From positions 248,001 to 312,000 of the forward strand of contig NZ_JAERWK010000010.1 of assembly GCF_016918035.1 (NCBI RefSeq): DNA of 64,000 nucleotides, in the 5' to 3' direction. Shown here one piece after another: positions 20,912 to 28,903 of this stretch. Source of the DNA: Nakamurella leprariae. GTDB taxonomy: Bacteria; Actinomycetota; Actinomycetes; Mycobacteriales; Nakamurellaceae. Every line of letters starts with the position of its first letter. Positions within the stretch are counted from its first letter, which is position 1. A model generated the notes under the pieces. That model was given only the letters and a program-made list of their open reading frames with translations. It had not been told where the DNA came from and did no database searches. The position numbers were made by a program, and so were the translations under genes.

Positions 20912-21015
20912 CGGGAGGGGCCCGACAGGCCCGGGGAACCGCGAGCGTGCGACGGCCGGCCCCGAACCCGACGAACCGGACTCAGTGCTTGGCCGGCGGT
21001 GGGTCGGGCCGCCGG

Positions 21016-22233
21016 TCAGGCCGGCGTGGGCCCGACGGGGACCGGCCCGGCCAACGCCGCCCCCACCGTCCGCAGCGCCTCGAGATCGTGCGCGTCCGAC
21101 GGCAGTGCCGGCACCTCGCGCACGGGCAGGCCCGGATGCTGGCGCTGGAACCGCCGGCGCATCCGCAGCTCGGCGTCCCGGGTGGTCGCCCGCTCCGCAT
21201 GCACGGACAGCAGCCCGGCGAGCAGTTCGTCCTGCGGGTCCCCGTCCGGTCCGGTCGCCAGTCGCTGCTGCAACTGCTCGGTGGCGGCGACGGTCAGATC
21301 GGTGGCCGGCGGGTGGGTGCGGTTGAGCACCAGACCGGCCAGCGGCATCCGCTCGGCCTGCAGCCGATCGGTGAAGTAGGCGGCCTCGCGCAGTGCGTCC
21401 GGCTCCGGGATGGCCACGATGACGAACGACGTCCCGGGCCGCCGCAGCAACTGGTACGTCGCCTCGGCCCGCGTCCGGAAGCCGCCGAACATGTCCTCGA
21501 AGAGCTGGACGAACTTCGCGGCGTCCGCCAGCATCTGCCCGCCGATCACCGCCGTCACGGCCCGGGTGAACAGGGTCAGCCCCGCACCCACCACCTTGAG
21601 CACACCGCGACCGGGGCTGGCCAGCAGCCGGATCATCCGTCCGTCCAGGAACGCCGACATGCGCTGCGGTGCGTCGAGGAAGTCGAGCGCCGACCGGCTC
21701 GGCGGGGTGTCCACCACGATGAGGTCGTACTGCCCGGTGCCGGCCAGCTTGCCCAGCTTCTCCATGGCCATGTACTCCTGCGTGCCCGAGAAGGACGTGG
21801 AGATGGACTGGTAGAAGGGGTTGCCGTAGATCTGCTCGGCGCGCTCGGGCGTCGAGTGCGCGGCCACCATCTCGTCGAAGGTGCGCCGGCTGTCCAGCAT
21901 CATCGCCCACAGCTCACCGGACGTGTCGGTGTCGGTGTCAGCAGGCAGCTCGACCCGCCGCGGGTCGTTGTCCAGCTCGTCCAGGCCGAGCGACTGGGCC
22001 AGGCGCCGGGCCGGGTCGATGGTCAGCACCGCCACCTTGCGACCCGCGTCGGCCGCCCAGAGCGCGAGCGCGGCGGCCGTGGTCGTCTTGCCGACACCGC
22101 CGGACCCGCAGGTGACGACCACCTTGGTGGCCCGGTCGGTGAGCAGCGCGGCGAGGTCCAGCCCGTTGGTGACGGCCGACCGCGGCGAGCCCGCGGACAC
22201 CGTGACCGGTGGCGCCGAGCGGTCCCCGCTCAC
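21016..22233 (-). CDS. Get3/ArsA-like ATPase, second subunit
   Basis: 405 residues. The deviant P-loop is TCGSGGVGKTTT near residue 43: the position normally held by the signature lysine before GGVGKT is Ser. The switch I region has TIDPARRLAQSLGLDEL and switch II VVDTPPSRSALDFLDAP. It matches M. tuberculosis Rv3680 in position. The family includes Get3 (tail-anchored protein targeting) and ArsA (arsenite extrusion); neither function is shown here, and no ArsA cysteines are apparent. Its GTG overlaps the stop of the first ATPase (GTGA), implying equimolar synthesis and a likely hetero-oligomer. Confidence 0.9.
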   Translation of the reverse strand: MSGDRSAPPVTVSAGSPRSAVTNGLDLAALLTDRATKVVVTCGSGGVGKTTTAAALALWAADAGRKVAVLTIDPARRLAQSLGLDELDNDPRRVELPADTDTDTSGELWAMMLDSRRTFDEMVAAHSTPERAEQIYGNPFYQSISTSFSGTQEYMAMEKLGKLAGTGQYDLIVVDTPPSRSALDFLDAPQRMSAFLDGRMIRLLASPGRGVLKVVGAGLTLFTRAVTAVIGGQMLADAAKFVQLFEDMFGGFRTRAEATYQLLRRPGTSFVIVAIPEPDALREAAYFTDRLQAERMPLAGLVLNRTHPPATDLTVAATEQLQQRLATGPDGDPQDELLAGLLSVHAERATTRDAELRMRRRFQRQHPGLPVREVPALPSDAHDLEALRTVGAALAGPVPVGPTPA

Positions 22234-23294
22234 GCGTGCACGCCCTGCTCGGCCAGCAGCTCGGCCAGCTCGTACACCCCGCCGAGATCGGCGCCGTCGG
22301 CCAGCCGGGGCAGCTGCAGCATCGGCAGCGCGGCGCCCTCGAGCCGACGCCGGCAGTCCGCCTCGTCCAGGACGCGGACGGCGTGGTCCCGGCCCTCCTG
22401 CAGCAGTCCGGTCACCGTCGCCGGGCCGACGTCCGCGCCCAGCGCCCGTATCCGGTCCCGCACGGTGTCGGCGTCGAGTCGACCAGCGGCCGCCGCGGCC
22501 GGTTCCGGCAGGCGCGATCCGGTCGCCGCGTTCACGATGATCGATCCGACCGGCAGATCCGCGGCTCGCAGGTGCTCGATCGCCTCCAGGGTCTCGGCCA
22601 CCGGCATGTCCTCCAGCAGGCTGACCAGGTGGACCATCGTGTCCGGCGAGTGCAGCAGCCGGATCACGCCGTCGGCCTGGCCGTGGATCGGGCCGCGCCG
22701 GGCCAGCGAGGCCATGGCCACCGTGACGTCGAGGAAGTCGACGATGCGGCCGGTGGGTGGCGCGTCCATCACGACCGCGTCGTACACCGGCCGGTTGTCG
22801 TGCCCGGTCCGGGTGACCGTCTCCTTGGCCTTGCCGGTGAGCAGCACGTCCCGCAACCCGGGCGCCAGGGTGGTGGCGAACTCGATGGCGCCCATCCGCC
22901 GCAGACTCCGGGCGGCGAACCCGAGGTTGTAGAACATCTCGAAGTACTCGAGCAGGGCCGCCTCGACGTCGACGGCCAGGGCGCGCACCTCGCCGCCGCC
23001 GGTGGCGATGGCGATCTTGCGTTCCTCGTACGGCAACGGCGGGACGTCGAACAGGCGGGCGATGGCCTGCCGTTCCTCGACCTCGATGAGCAGGACCCGG
23101 CGCCCGTCGACGGCCAGGGCCAGCGCCATCGCGGCGGCGACCGTGGTCTTGCCCGTCCCGCCCTTGCCACTCACCACGTGCAGCCGCGCCCGCCGGTGCG
23201 CGGCGGTCCAGCCGGGCCGGGTCAGGGTCGCGACGGGAAGGCCGGAGTCGGCGGATGACGGTGCGACGGCCGGCATCGGGGCATCGTGTCCCAT
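22230..23294 (-). CDS. Get3/ArsA-like ATPase, first subunit
   Basis: 354 residues. The P-loop VVSGKGGTGKTT near 40-51 keeps the signature lysine. Next come IEVEERQAIARLF and the switch II sequence VVMDAPPTGRIVDFL. Corresponds by position to Rv3679. It starts six bases after the stop of the small membrane protein gene (23301-23549), so three genes form one unit: membrane protein, ATPase with the signature Lys, ATPase without it. A membrane-targeting role is an inference from the Get3 family and the neighbour. Confidence 0.9.
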   Translation of the reverse strand: MGHDAPMPAVAPSSADSGLPVATLTRPGWTAAHRRARLHVVSGKGGTGKTTVAAAMALALAVDGRRVLLIEVEERQAIARLFDVPPLPYEERKIAIATGGGEVRALAVDVEAALLEYFEMFYNLGFAARSLRRMGAIEFATTLAPGLRDVLLTGKAKETVTRTGHDNRPVYDAVVMDAPPTGRIVDFLDVTVAMASLARRGPIHGQADGVIRLLHSPDTMVHLVSLLEDMPVAETLEAIEHLRAADLPVGSIIVNAATGSRLPEPAAAAAGRLDADTVRDRIRALGADVGPATVTGLLQEGRDHAVRVLDEADCRRRLEGAALPMLQLPRLADGADLGGVYELAELLAEQGVHA

Positions 23295-23300
23295 CGCCGG

Positions 23301-23549
23301 TCAGCTCGCCAACGCCAGCACGGCGATCGCGAGGGCCGGCACGGCGATCAGCACCAGCACCAACCAGGCCGGGGACAACAGCACGGCCAGGAAGCCGGCC
23401 GGCACCAGCAGCGCCCAGACCAGACCGTGCAGCAGCGCCGCCCGCCCCGTGCCGCGGCCCTGTTCGCGCAGGCTGTCGAACCGCAGCAGGACGAAGACGG
23501 TGATCAGCAGCGTCTCGGCGCCCGCGGCCACCCAGCGCCACCACTCCAT
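23301..23549 (-). CDS. Small membrane protein preceding the Get3-like pair
   Basis: 82 residues with three hydrophobic stretches: VAAGAETLLITVFVLL (8-23), LLHGLVWALLVPAGFLAVLL (about 39-58) and a last one to the C-terminus; two or three membrane helices. No family recognised. It is the first gene of the ATPase unit. The ATG at 23549 is chosen because a TACGCT box ends six bases upstream; longer readings overlap the divergent DUF4177 gene. Confidence 0.7.
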   Translation of the reverse strand: MEWWRWVAAGAETLLITVFVLLRFDSLREQGRGTGRAALLHGLVWALLVPAGFLAVLLSPAWLVLVLIAVPALAIAVLALAS

Positions 23550-23555
23550 GCGCTC

Positions 23556-23561
23556 AGCGTA
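23556..23561 (-). promoter_or_regulatory. -10 box of the membrane protein/Get3-like operon
   Basis: TACGCT on the minus strand, six bases before the ATG at 23549. It lies back to back with the leaderless promoter at 23615. Confidence 0.55.
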
Positions 23562-23614
23562 GGGGGAGGGATCGGACGGTGACGCCGGACGTCCACCCCC
23601 GAGCGGCCGGGCTC

Positions 23615-23620
23615 TACGCT
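23615..23620 (+). promoter_or_regulatory. -10 box of the DUF4177-RidA unit
   Basis: TACGCT ends seven bases before the ATG at 23628; no ribosome site is present. Confidence 0.55.
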
Positions 23621-23627
23621 GGGCCAC

Positions 23628-23804
23628 ATGAGTGCACCCGAGTCGGGTCGGCGCAGCTTCGAGTACGCCACCGTGCCGCTGATCACCCACGCCACCAAGC
23701 AGATCCTGGACACCTGGGGCGAGGACGGCTGGGAACTGGTGCAGGTCGTGCCCGGACCCAACCCCGAGCAGCTGGTCGCCTACCTGAAGCGCGAACGGGC
23801 GTGA
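23628..23804 (+). CDS. DUF4177-like small protein
   Basis: 58 residues: an N-terminal SAPESGRRS then FEYATVPLITHATKQILDTW and GEDGWELVQVVPGP, ending YLKRERA. The WELV core is characteristic of DUF4177, and a homologue of this size (Rv3678A, from memory) sits at the same place in M. tuberculosis. Function unknown. Its stop overlaps the RidA start (GTGA). Too short for many gene callers, but frame, promoter and coupling all support it. Confidence 0.85.
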   Translation: MSAPESGRRSFEYATVPLITHATKQILDTWGEDGWELVQVVPGPNPEQLVAYLKRERA

Positions 23805-24286
23805 GCACGCCGGTCGAGCGGTTGGCCCAGCTCGGGCTGGCTCTGCCGGCCGTGCCGGCCGCGGCGGGTTCCTACGCGCCGTTCGTCCGGTCCGGCAACC
23901 TGGTCTTCACCGCCGGTCAGCTGCCCTTCGTCGACGGCGCCCTGCCGCTCACCGGCAAGGTCGGTGACGGTTCGCCCGCCGCGGGCCACCTGGACGTGGT
24001 CGCCCCGGCCCGGGCCACCGAGCTCGCCCGGCTGTGCGCGCTGAACATCCTGGCCGTGGTGGAGTCGGCGGTCGGCCTGGACGCCGTCACCCGGGTGGTG
24101 AAGCTGGTCGGCTTCGTCGCCGCGGCGCCGGGGTTCACCGCGGTGCCGGGCGTGATCAACGGCGCGTCCGACCTGATGACGGCGGTGTTCGGCGAGGCCG
24201 GTCGGCACGCCCGCTCCGCGGTCGGGGTGGCCGAGCTGCCCCTCGGGTCGCCGGTCGAGGTCGAGGCCGTCGTCGAGGTGCGCTGA
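23801..24286 (+). CDS. RidA family protein (enamine/imine deaminase)
   Basis: 161 residues. The segment GNLVFTAGQLPFVDG near 30-44 is the canonical RidA signature, and KLVGFVAAAPGF with the PVEVEAVVEV ending completes the trimeric chorismate-mutase-like fold. RidA proteins hydrolyse reactive 2-aminoacrylate and related imines. The arginine that binds the substrate carboxylate in classical RidA is not obvious, as in the long RidA subgroup. Translationally coupled to the DUF4177 gene. Confidence 0.9.
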   Translation: MSTPVERLAQLGLALPAVPAAAGSYAPFVRSGNLVFTAGQLPFVDGALPLTGKVGDGSPAAGHLDVVAPARATELARLCALNILAVVESAVGLDAVTRVVKLVGFVAAAPGFTAVPGVINGASDLMTAVFGEAGRHARSAVGVAELPLGSPVEVEAVVEVR

Positions 24287-24344
24287 GCGGCGCTGCTCCG
24301 GACCTGCCGGCCGGTCCGCCGACGGGACCGTCGGCCCGGTGTCC

Positions 24345-24350
24345 TACCGT
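24345..24350 (+). promoter_or_regulatory. -10 box for leaderless transcription of the NUDIX/MBL pair
   Basis: TACCGT ends seven bases before the GTG at 24358; no ribosome site. Confidence 0.5.
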
Positions 24351-24357
24351 GGGCGCC

Positions 24358-25194
24358 GTGACACAGGAGTCCCCGTCGGCCGATCCGTCCGTCGATCCCG
24401 CCCAGGTGATCCGTCCCGCGGCGACCGTGTTGCTGCTCCGCGAGGACCCGGAGCACCCGGACGACGTCGGTCCGGTGCAGGTGTACGTGATCCGCCGCGT
24501 CGCCGACATGGTGTTCGCCGGCGGGGCCACCGCCTTCCCGGGCGGCGCCATCGACCCGAGTGATGCCGACGCCACCGACGTGCAGTGGGCCGGTCCGGGT
24601 CCGGACTGGTGGGCCGACCGACTCGACCTCGATGCGGCCACCGCGCGGGGGTCGGTGCTCGCGGCCGTGCGGGAACTGTTCGAGGAGACCGGCCTGCTGT
24701 TCGCCGGGACCGACGCGCAGGTCGTCCGTCAGTTCGAGGACCACCGGGCCGGCGACCACACCGACGTCCCCGGCGGGTGGAGCGAGGACGTCGCCGAGCA
24801 GCACCGGGCCGATCTGGCCGCGCACCGGCGCAGCATCGCCGCCCTGCTCGCCGCGGAGCGCCGTCCCGTCCGGGACGACCTGCTGCGACCCTGGGCGCGC
24901 TGGATCACGCCACCCGGCCGGACCCGCCGGTACGACACCGTCTTCTTCCTCGGCCTGCCCCCGGTGGGCGTGGAGCCGCGGCTGGTCGGGACGGAGGCCG
25001 AACACGGCGACTGGCAGACCCCGGCGGCCATCCTGGCCGCCGAACTGGCCGGCCAGGTGAAGATGATGACGCCCACCCGGGCGGTGCTGCGCCGGCTGGC
25101 CGCCGCCGGTTCCCTGGACGAGTTGCGGGCCACCGACCTCCGGCTGCACATCGCCACCGAGGCCGAGCGGGTCGCCGCCGGGCGGCACGCATGA
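24358..25194 (+). CDS. NUDIX hydrolase
   Basis: 278 residues. FAGGATAFPGGAIDPSD near 56-72 begins the domain; the Nudix helix is VLAAVRELFEETGLLFA near 100-116, with an insertion between the GG and the REL..EE parts, as in the RNA-cap/CoA-type long members (NUDT19-like). The second half has HLxP-like WARWITPPGRTRRYDT. Substrate not determinable. The stop overlaps the start of the metallo-beta-lactamase-fold gene (ATGA). Confidence 0.85.
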   Translation: MTQESPSADPSVDPAQVIRPAATVLLLREDPEHPDDVGPVQVYVIRRVADMVFAGGATAFPGGAIDPSDADATDVQWAGPGPDWWADRLDLDAATARGSVLAAVRELFEETGLLFAGTDAQVVRQFEDHRAGDHTDVPGGWSEDVAEQHRADLAAHRRSIAALLAAERRPVRDDLLRPWARWITPPGRTRRYDTVFFLGLPPVGVEPRLVGTEAEHGDWQTPAAILAAELAGQVKMMTPTRAVLRRLAAAGSLDELRATDLRLHIATEAERVAAGRHA

Positions 25195-25991
25195 GCGAGC
25201 TGATCGCCGGCGAGTGGCGCCGGCCGGACCCGCGGGTGTCCGTCCTGCTCGCCCCCAATCCGGGACCCATGACGCTGGACGGCACCAACAGCCACCGGCT
25301 GGCCGCGCCGGGGGCGTCCACCGGCATCGTCATCGACCCCGGCCCGGACGATGCCGGACACCTGCGACGGCTGGCCGAGGCGGGCCGGGTGGACCTGGTC
25401 CTGATCACGCACCGGCACGCCGACCACACCGGCGGTTCGGCCGGGTTCGCCGCACTCACCGGGGCGCCCGTGCGGGCCCTCGACCCGGCGTTCTGCCTCG
25501 ACGCAGATCCGCTGCGGGACGGCGAGCTGATCGAGGTCGCCGGCCTGTCCGTGCAGGTGGTGGCCACGCCGGGCCACACGGCCGACTCGGTGTGCTTCAT
25601 GCTGCCGGCCGGCCCCACGGCGGGTCCGGCGGTGTTCACCGGGGACACGATCCTGGGCCGTGGCACCACGGTGCTGGCCCCACCCGACGGCACCTTGCGG
25701 GACTACCTGGCCTCACTGCACCGACTGCGGGCGCTCGGACCGGCACGGGTGTTCCCGGCCCACGGTCCGGACCTGCCGGACCTCACCGCGATCAGCCAGC
25801 AGTACCTCGACCACCGCGAGCAGCGGCTCGGCCAGATCCGGGCGGCGCTGGTCACGTTGGGCACGGACGCGGCCGGCGCGACGGTGGCGGCGGTGGCCGA
25901 CGTGGTCTACGCCGACGTCGACCCCTCGGTGCGCGGCGCAGCCGAGTCGTCGGTCGCCGCGCAGTTGACCTACCTGCGCGGCGACCGCTGA
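25191..25991 (+). CDS. MBL-fold metallo-hydrolase (LACTB2/Rv3677c-like)
   Basis: 266 residues. NPGPMTLDGTNSHRL near 22-36 is typical of the LACTB2 branch. The metal motif is THRHADHTGG near 77-86, with further ligands in TPGHTADS, FTGDTILG and AHGPD. LACTB2 relatives are single-strand RNA endonucleases or thioester hydrolases; which applies is unknown. Coupled to the NUDIX gene upstream. Converges with crp, 16 bases away. Confidence 0.88.
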   Translation: MSELIAGEWRRPDPRVSVLLAPNPGPMTLDGTNSHRLAAPGASTGIVIDPGPDDAGHLRRLAEAGRVDLVLITHRHADHTGGSAGFAALTGAPVRALDPAFCLDADPLRDGELIEVAGLSVQVVATPGHTADSVCFMLPAGPTAGPAVFTGDTILGRGTTVLAPPDGTLRDYLASLHRLRALGPARVFPAHGPDLPDLTAISQQYLDHREQRLGQIRAALVTLGTDAAGATVAAVADVVYADVDPSVRGAAESSVAAQLTYLRGDR

Positions 25992-26007
25992 CGCGTTCGG
26001 GTCCCCG

Positions 26008-26682
26008 TCAGCGGGCCCGGCGGGACAGCCGGTCGGCGTCCAGCAGGACGACCGACTTGCCCTCCAGGCGGAGCCAGCCGCGGTGGCCGAAGTCGGCCAG
26101 CGCCTTGTTGACGGTCTCGCGGGAGGCGCCGACGAGCTGGGCCAGCTCCTCCTGGGTCAGGTCGTGCGTGACCCGGAGGTTGCCACCCTCCTGCTGACCG
26201 AACTGGCGGGCCAGCTGCAGCAGCGCCTTGGCCACCCGGCCGGGCACGTCCGTGAAGATCAGATCGGCCAGGGAGTTGTTGGTACGCCGCAGCCGACGGG
26301 CCAGCACCCGCAGCAGCTGCTCGGCGATCTCCGGGCGCTTGGTGATCCACTCACGCAACGCGGCGCGGTCCATGGTGGCCAGCCGGACATCGGTGACGGC
26401 CGTCGCCGACGACGTGCGCGGACCCGGATCGAAGACCGACAGTTCCCCGAACATGTCGGACGGGCCCATCACCGCGAGCAGGTTCTCCCGGCCGTCGGGG
26501 GAGTGCCGGCCGAGCTTCACCTTGCCCGAGAGGATCACGTAGAGGCGGTCGCCCAGTTCGCCCTCGGCGAAGATCGAGCTGGTCCGCGGGTACTCCACGG
26601 TCTCCAGCTGGCTACCCAGTGCCTCGGCCGCTTCGGGCTCGACACCTTGGAAGATGCCGGCCCGGGCGAGGGTTTCCTCCAC
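26008..26682 (-). CDS. crp: CRP/FNR-family global regulator (Crp/GlxR)
   Basis: 224 residues, near-identical in plan to mycobacterial Crp and corynebacterial GlxR: a cyclic-nucleotide fold ([21 protein letters not shown]), the phosphate-binding [21 protein letters not shown] cassette near 71-91, and the recognition helix in [20 protein letters not shown] near 174-193. It should bind cAMP and TGTGA-N6-TCACA-like sites. GTG start with AGGAGGACAG just before it. A matching half-conserved site lies between its promoter and the gene, consistent with autoregulation. Confidence 0.95.
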   Translation of the reverse strand: MEETLARAGIFQGVEPEAAEALGSQLETVEYPRTSSIFAEGELGDRLYVILSGKVKLGRHSPDGRENLLAVMGPSDMFGELSVFDPGPRTSSATAVTDVRLATMDRAALREWITKRPEIAEQLLRVLARRLRRTNNSLADLIFTDVPGRVAKALLQLARQFGQQEGGNLRVTHDLTQEELAQLVGASRETVNKALADFGHRGWLRLEGKSVVLLDADRLSRRAR

Positions 26683-26708
26683 CTGTCCTCCTGATGACGC
26701 CGTACGCA

Positions 26709-26745
26709 GTGTCGGTCATCACACCACCGACGGTCCGTCAGTCTA
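26709..26745 (-). promoter_or_regulatory. crp promoter and candidate Crp operator
   Basis: The -10 box TAGACT (26740-26745, minus strand) predicts transcription from about 26733. Downstream of that point lies GTGT-N8-ACAC (26709-26724), one half reading TCACAC, close to the actinobacterial Crp consensus. A site just after the start of transcription would repress. Confidence 0.5.
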
Positions 26746-26803
26746 GGCGTTGGCCGGGCGACCGAGCCGTCACGGGGTGATCGGGGCGCGTGCCGCGGAA
26801 GGA

Positions 26804-27040
26804 TCAGCCGCGGCTGCGTCGTCGCAACCGGGGCTTGCGGCGGCGGCGGAAGACGGCCAGCGCGCCCGTCCAGCCCTCCCGGATCAGAGTGTTCACCTCG
26901 TCCGGTCGGGCTTGGTCGAAGAACTGCTCGACCTCGTCCTCACGCACCGACGGGGTCCGCAACCGGTGCTCCACCCGTTCCATGAGCAACGCGAACACCA
27001 TCAGCAGCAGCGGGATGAGCAGCACCAGGAACGCGGTCAT
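26804..27040 (-). CDS. Small membrane protein (Rv3675-like position)
   Basis: 78 residues: [20 protein letters not shown] forms one N-terminal helix, followed by a charged part ([20 protein letters not shown]) and a very basic Arg/Lys tail [12 protein letters not shown] small membrane protein occupies the same place beside nth in mycobacteria. Function unknown; the basic tail would face the cytoplasm near phospholipid or nucleic acid. Upstream extensions are repeat-encoded and unlikely. Confidence 0.75.
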   Translation of the reverse strand: MTAFLVLLIPLLLMVFALLMERVEHRLRTPSVREDEVEQFFDQARPDEVNTLIREGWTGALAVFRRRRKPRLRRRSRG

Positions 27041-27116
27041 AGTGGTCCCGATTGTCCGACACGCCCCCCGGCCGGGGCCAACCGCCACGCGCCACCGGCC
27101 GTGCCGGTCGCCCCGC

Positions 27117-27162
27117 GGTCCGGGGCGAGGTCCGGGGCGAGGTCCGGGGCGAGGTCCGGGGC
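27117..27162 (+). repeat. 12-bp tandem repeat between the small membrane gene and nth
   Basis: Unit GGTCCGGGGCGA is present three times exactly and a fourth time with two changes at its end. It lies in the divergent gap, 77 bases from one start and 48 from the other, and could vary in copy number between strains. Confidence 0.8.
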
Positions 27163-27209
27163 ACGGCACGGTCCCGGGCGTTGTCGGGGCCGTATGGCAG
27201 GCTCGCTCC

Positions 27210-28046
27210 GTGGTGGCCAGCCAGGGGACTCCGACGTCCGCGACGACGCGATCGACGCCCGACGGACCCCGTCGGCGCCGGGCGAAGCCGCCGGCCACGC
27301 CGCTGGCCCGGACCCGGCGGGCCCGCAGCATCACCGCCCAGTTGACCGTCGGCTACCCGGACGCGCACTGCGAACTGGACTTCACCACTCCGCTCGAACT
27401 CGGGGTGGCCACCATCCTGTCCGCCCAGTGCACCGACGTCCGGGTCAACCAGACCACCCCGGCACTCTTCGCCCGGTACCGCAGTGCCGCCGACTACGCC
27501 GGCGCCCGCCGGGAGGAACTCGAGGAGCTGATCAGGCCGACCGGCTTCTACCGGAACAAGACCACCTCGATCATCGGGCTCGGTCAGGCGCTGGTGGAAC
27601 GGTTCGACGGCGTGCTGCCGCACACGCTCGAGGAACTGGTCACGCTGCCCGGCTTCGGGCGCAAGACCGCCAACGTGGTGCTCGGCAACGCCTTCGGCGT
27701 GCCGGGCATCACGGTGGACACGCACCTGCAGCGGCTGACCCGGCGCTGGGGTCTCACCGAGGCGCAGGACCCGGTCAAGATCGAGCTGGAGCTCAACGCG
27801 ATGCTCCCGCCGCGGGAGTGGACCATGTTCTCCCACCGGGTGATCTTCCACGGCCGGCGGGTGTGCGCGGCCCGCAAGCCCGCGTGCGGGGCCTGCTTCC
27901 TGGCGTCGTCCTGCCCGTCGTTCGGCGACGGCCCGACCGACCCGGCCGTCGCGGCGGCGTTGGTCACCGGTGAAGAACGCGACCACCTGCTCGCACTGGT
28001 CGGGCTGGACGGCGACGGCGCACCGGTCGGGATGGTCGGTGGCTGA
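27210..28046 (+). CDS. nth: Endonuclease III
   Basis: DNA glycosylase/AP lyase of base-excision repair. It has [15 protein letters not shown] near 72-86, the helix-hairpin-helix [14 protein letters not shown] with the catalytic Lys, the catalytic Asp in [13 protein letters not shown], and the [4Fe-4S] loop C-X6-C-X2-C-X5-C ([17 protein letters not shown]). Adjacent GTG codons at 27210 and 27213 are both possible starts; an N-terminal basic extension of about 40 residues precedes the core. The stop overlaps the following NUDIX gene. Confidence 0.95.
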   Translation: MVASQGTPTSATTRSTPDGPRRRRAKPPATPLARTRRARSITAQLTVGYPDAHCELDFTTPLELGVATILSAQCTDVRVNQTTPALFARYRSAADYAGARREELEELIRPTGFYRNKTTSIIGLGQALVERFDGVLPHTLEELVTLPGFGRKTANVVLGNAFGVPGITVDTHLQRLTRRWGLTEAQDPVKIELELNAMLPPREWTMFSHRVIFHGRRVCAARKPACGACFLASSCPSFGDGPTDPAVAAALVTGEERDHLLALVGLDGDGAPVGMVGG

Positions 28047-28755
28047 ACCGGGATGGGTCGGACCGCCCGGCGCCGTCCGGCCGCTCGACGAGGTGGGGAT
28101 CCGGCTGGTCGAGGACGACGCTGTCCCGGCCTGGATGTGGCCCCTGCTCCAGCGCGTCGACGGGCTGAGGATGCCCGATGGCTGGATGCGGCAGGCCACC
28201 GTGCCGGCACACCTGGTGCGCCGGCACAGCGCGGTGCTGATCCTGCTGGCCGACGGCTCACACGGTCCGGACGTGCTGCTCACCGCCCGGGCCGCCACCC
28301 TCCGGTCGCACGCCGGGCAGCCGGCGTTCCCGGGCGGGGCCACCGATCCGGGCGAGGACGCCGTGATGACGGCCCTGCGCGAGGGGCAGGAGGAGACCGG
28401 TCTGGAGCCGGCGTCGGTGCTGCCGGCGGGGCTGTTGCCGGAGCTGTTCCTGCCGCCGTCCGGCAATCTGGTGCGCCCGGTGCTGGCCCACTGGCACACG
28501 CCGGGCGCGGTGTCCGCCGTCGATCCGGCGGAGACCGCCGCGGTGGCCCGGGTGCCGGTGACCGAGCTGGCCGACCCGGCCAACCGCGGCACGGTGGTGT
28601 CCCCGAACGGCGAGCGGATCGGCCCGGCGTTCGCGGTCGCGGGCATGACGGTGTGGGGTTTCACCGGCGGGCTGGTCGACCTGGTGCTGCGGCTGGGGGG
28701 CTGGGAGGTGCCGTGGGACCGGCGCCGGCGGTTGGCCCCCTCGACCCTGACGTGA
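28039..28755 (+). CDS. NUDIX hydrolase, probable coenzyme A pyrophosphatase
   Basis: 238 residues. A complete Nudix box is seen: [20 protein letters not shown] followed by ETGL. It is preceded by [21 protein letters not shown], the NuCoA-type motif of CoA pyrophosphatases. The order nth - NUDIX - marP is the same as Rv3674c-Rv3671c. GTG at 28039 overlaps the nth stop by eight bases. Confidence 0.88.
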   Translation: MAEPGWVGPPGAVRPLDEVGIRLVEDDAVPAWMWPLLQRVDGLRMPDGWMRQATVPAHLVRRHSAVLILLADGSHGPDVLLTARAATLRSHAGQPAFPGGATDPGEDAVMTALREGQEETGLEPASVLPAGLLPELFLPPSGNLVRPVLAHWHTPGAVSAVDPAETAAVARVPVTELADPANRGTVVSPNGERIGPAFAVAGMTVWGFTGGLVDLVLRLGGWEVPWDRRRRLAPSTLT

Positions 28756-28903
28756 CGCACACGTCGACCCACCGCCGGCGCGTCCGGATCGATCCACCGG
28801 CGGCCGGGGTGAACCAGCCCCGGGCCTGGGGCGTCCTGCAGCACATGACGGGGAGCCGACGCAGTGCCGCCCGAGATCTTCCTTCCACGCGTCCGGGCTC
28901 GCG

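Noticed and set aside
20899-21015. Search for a WhiB4 gene between the PBP and the ATPase pair
   Set aside because: Only 117 bases are available and no cysteine cluster is encoded on either strand.
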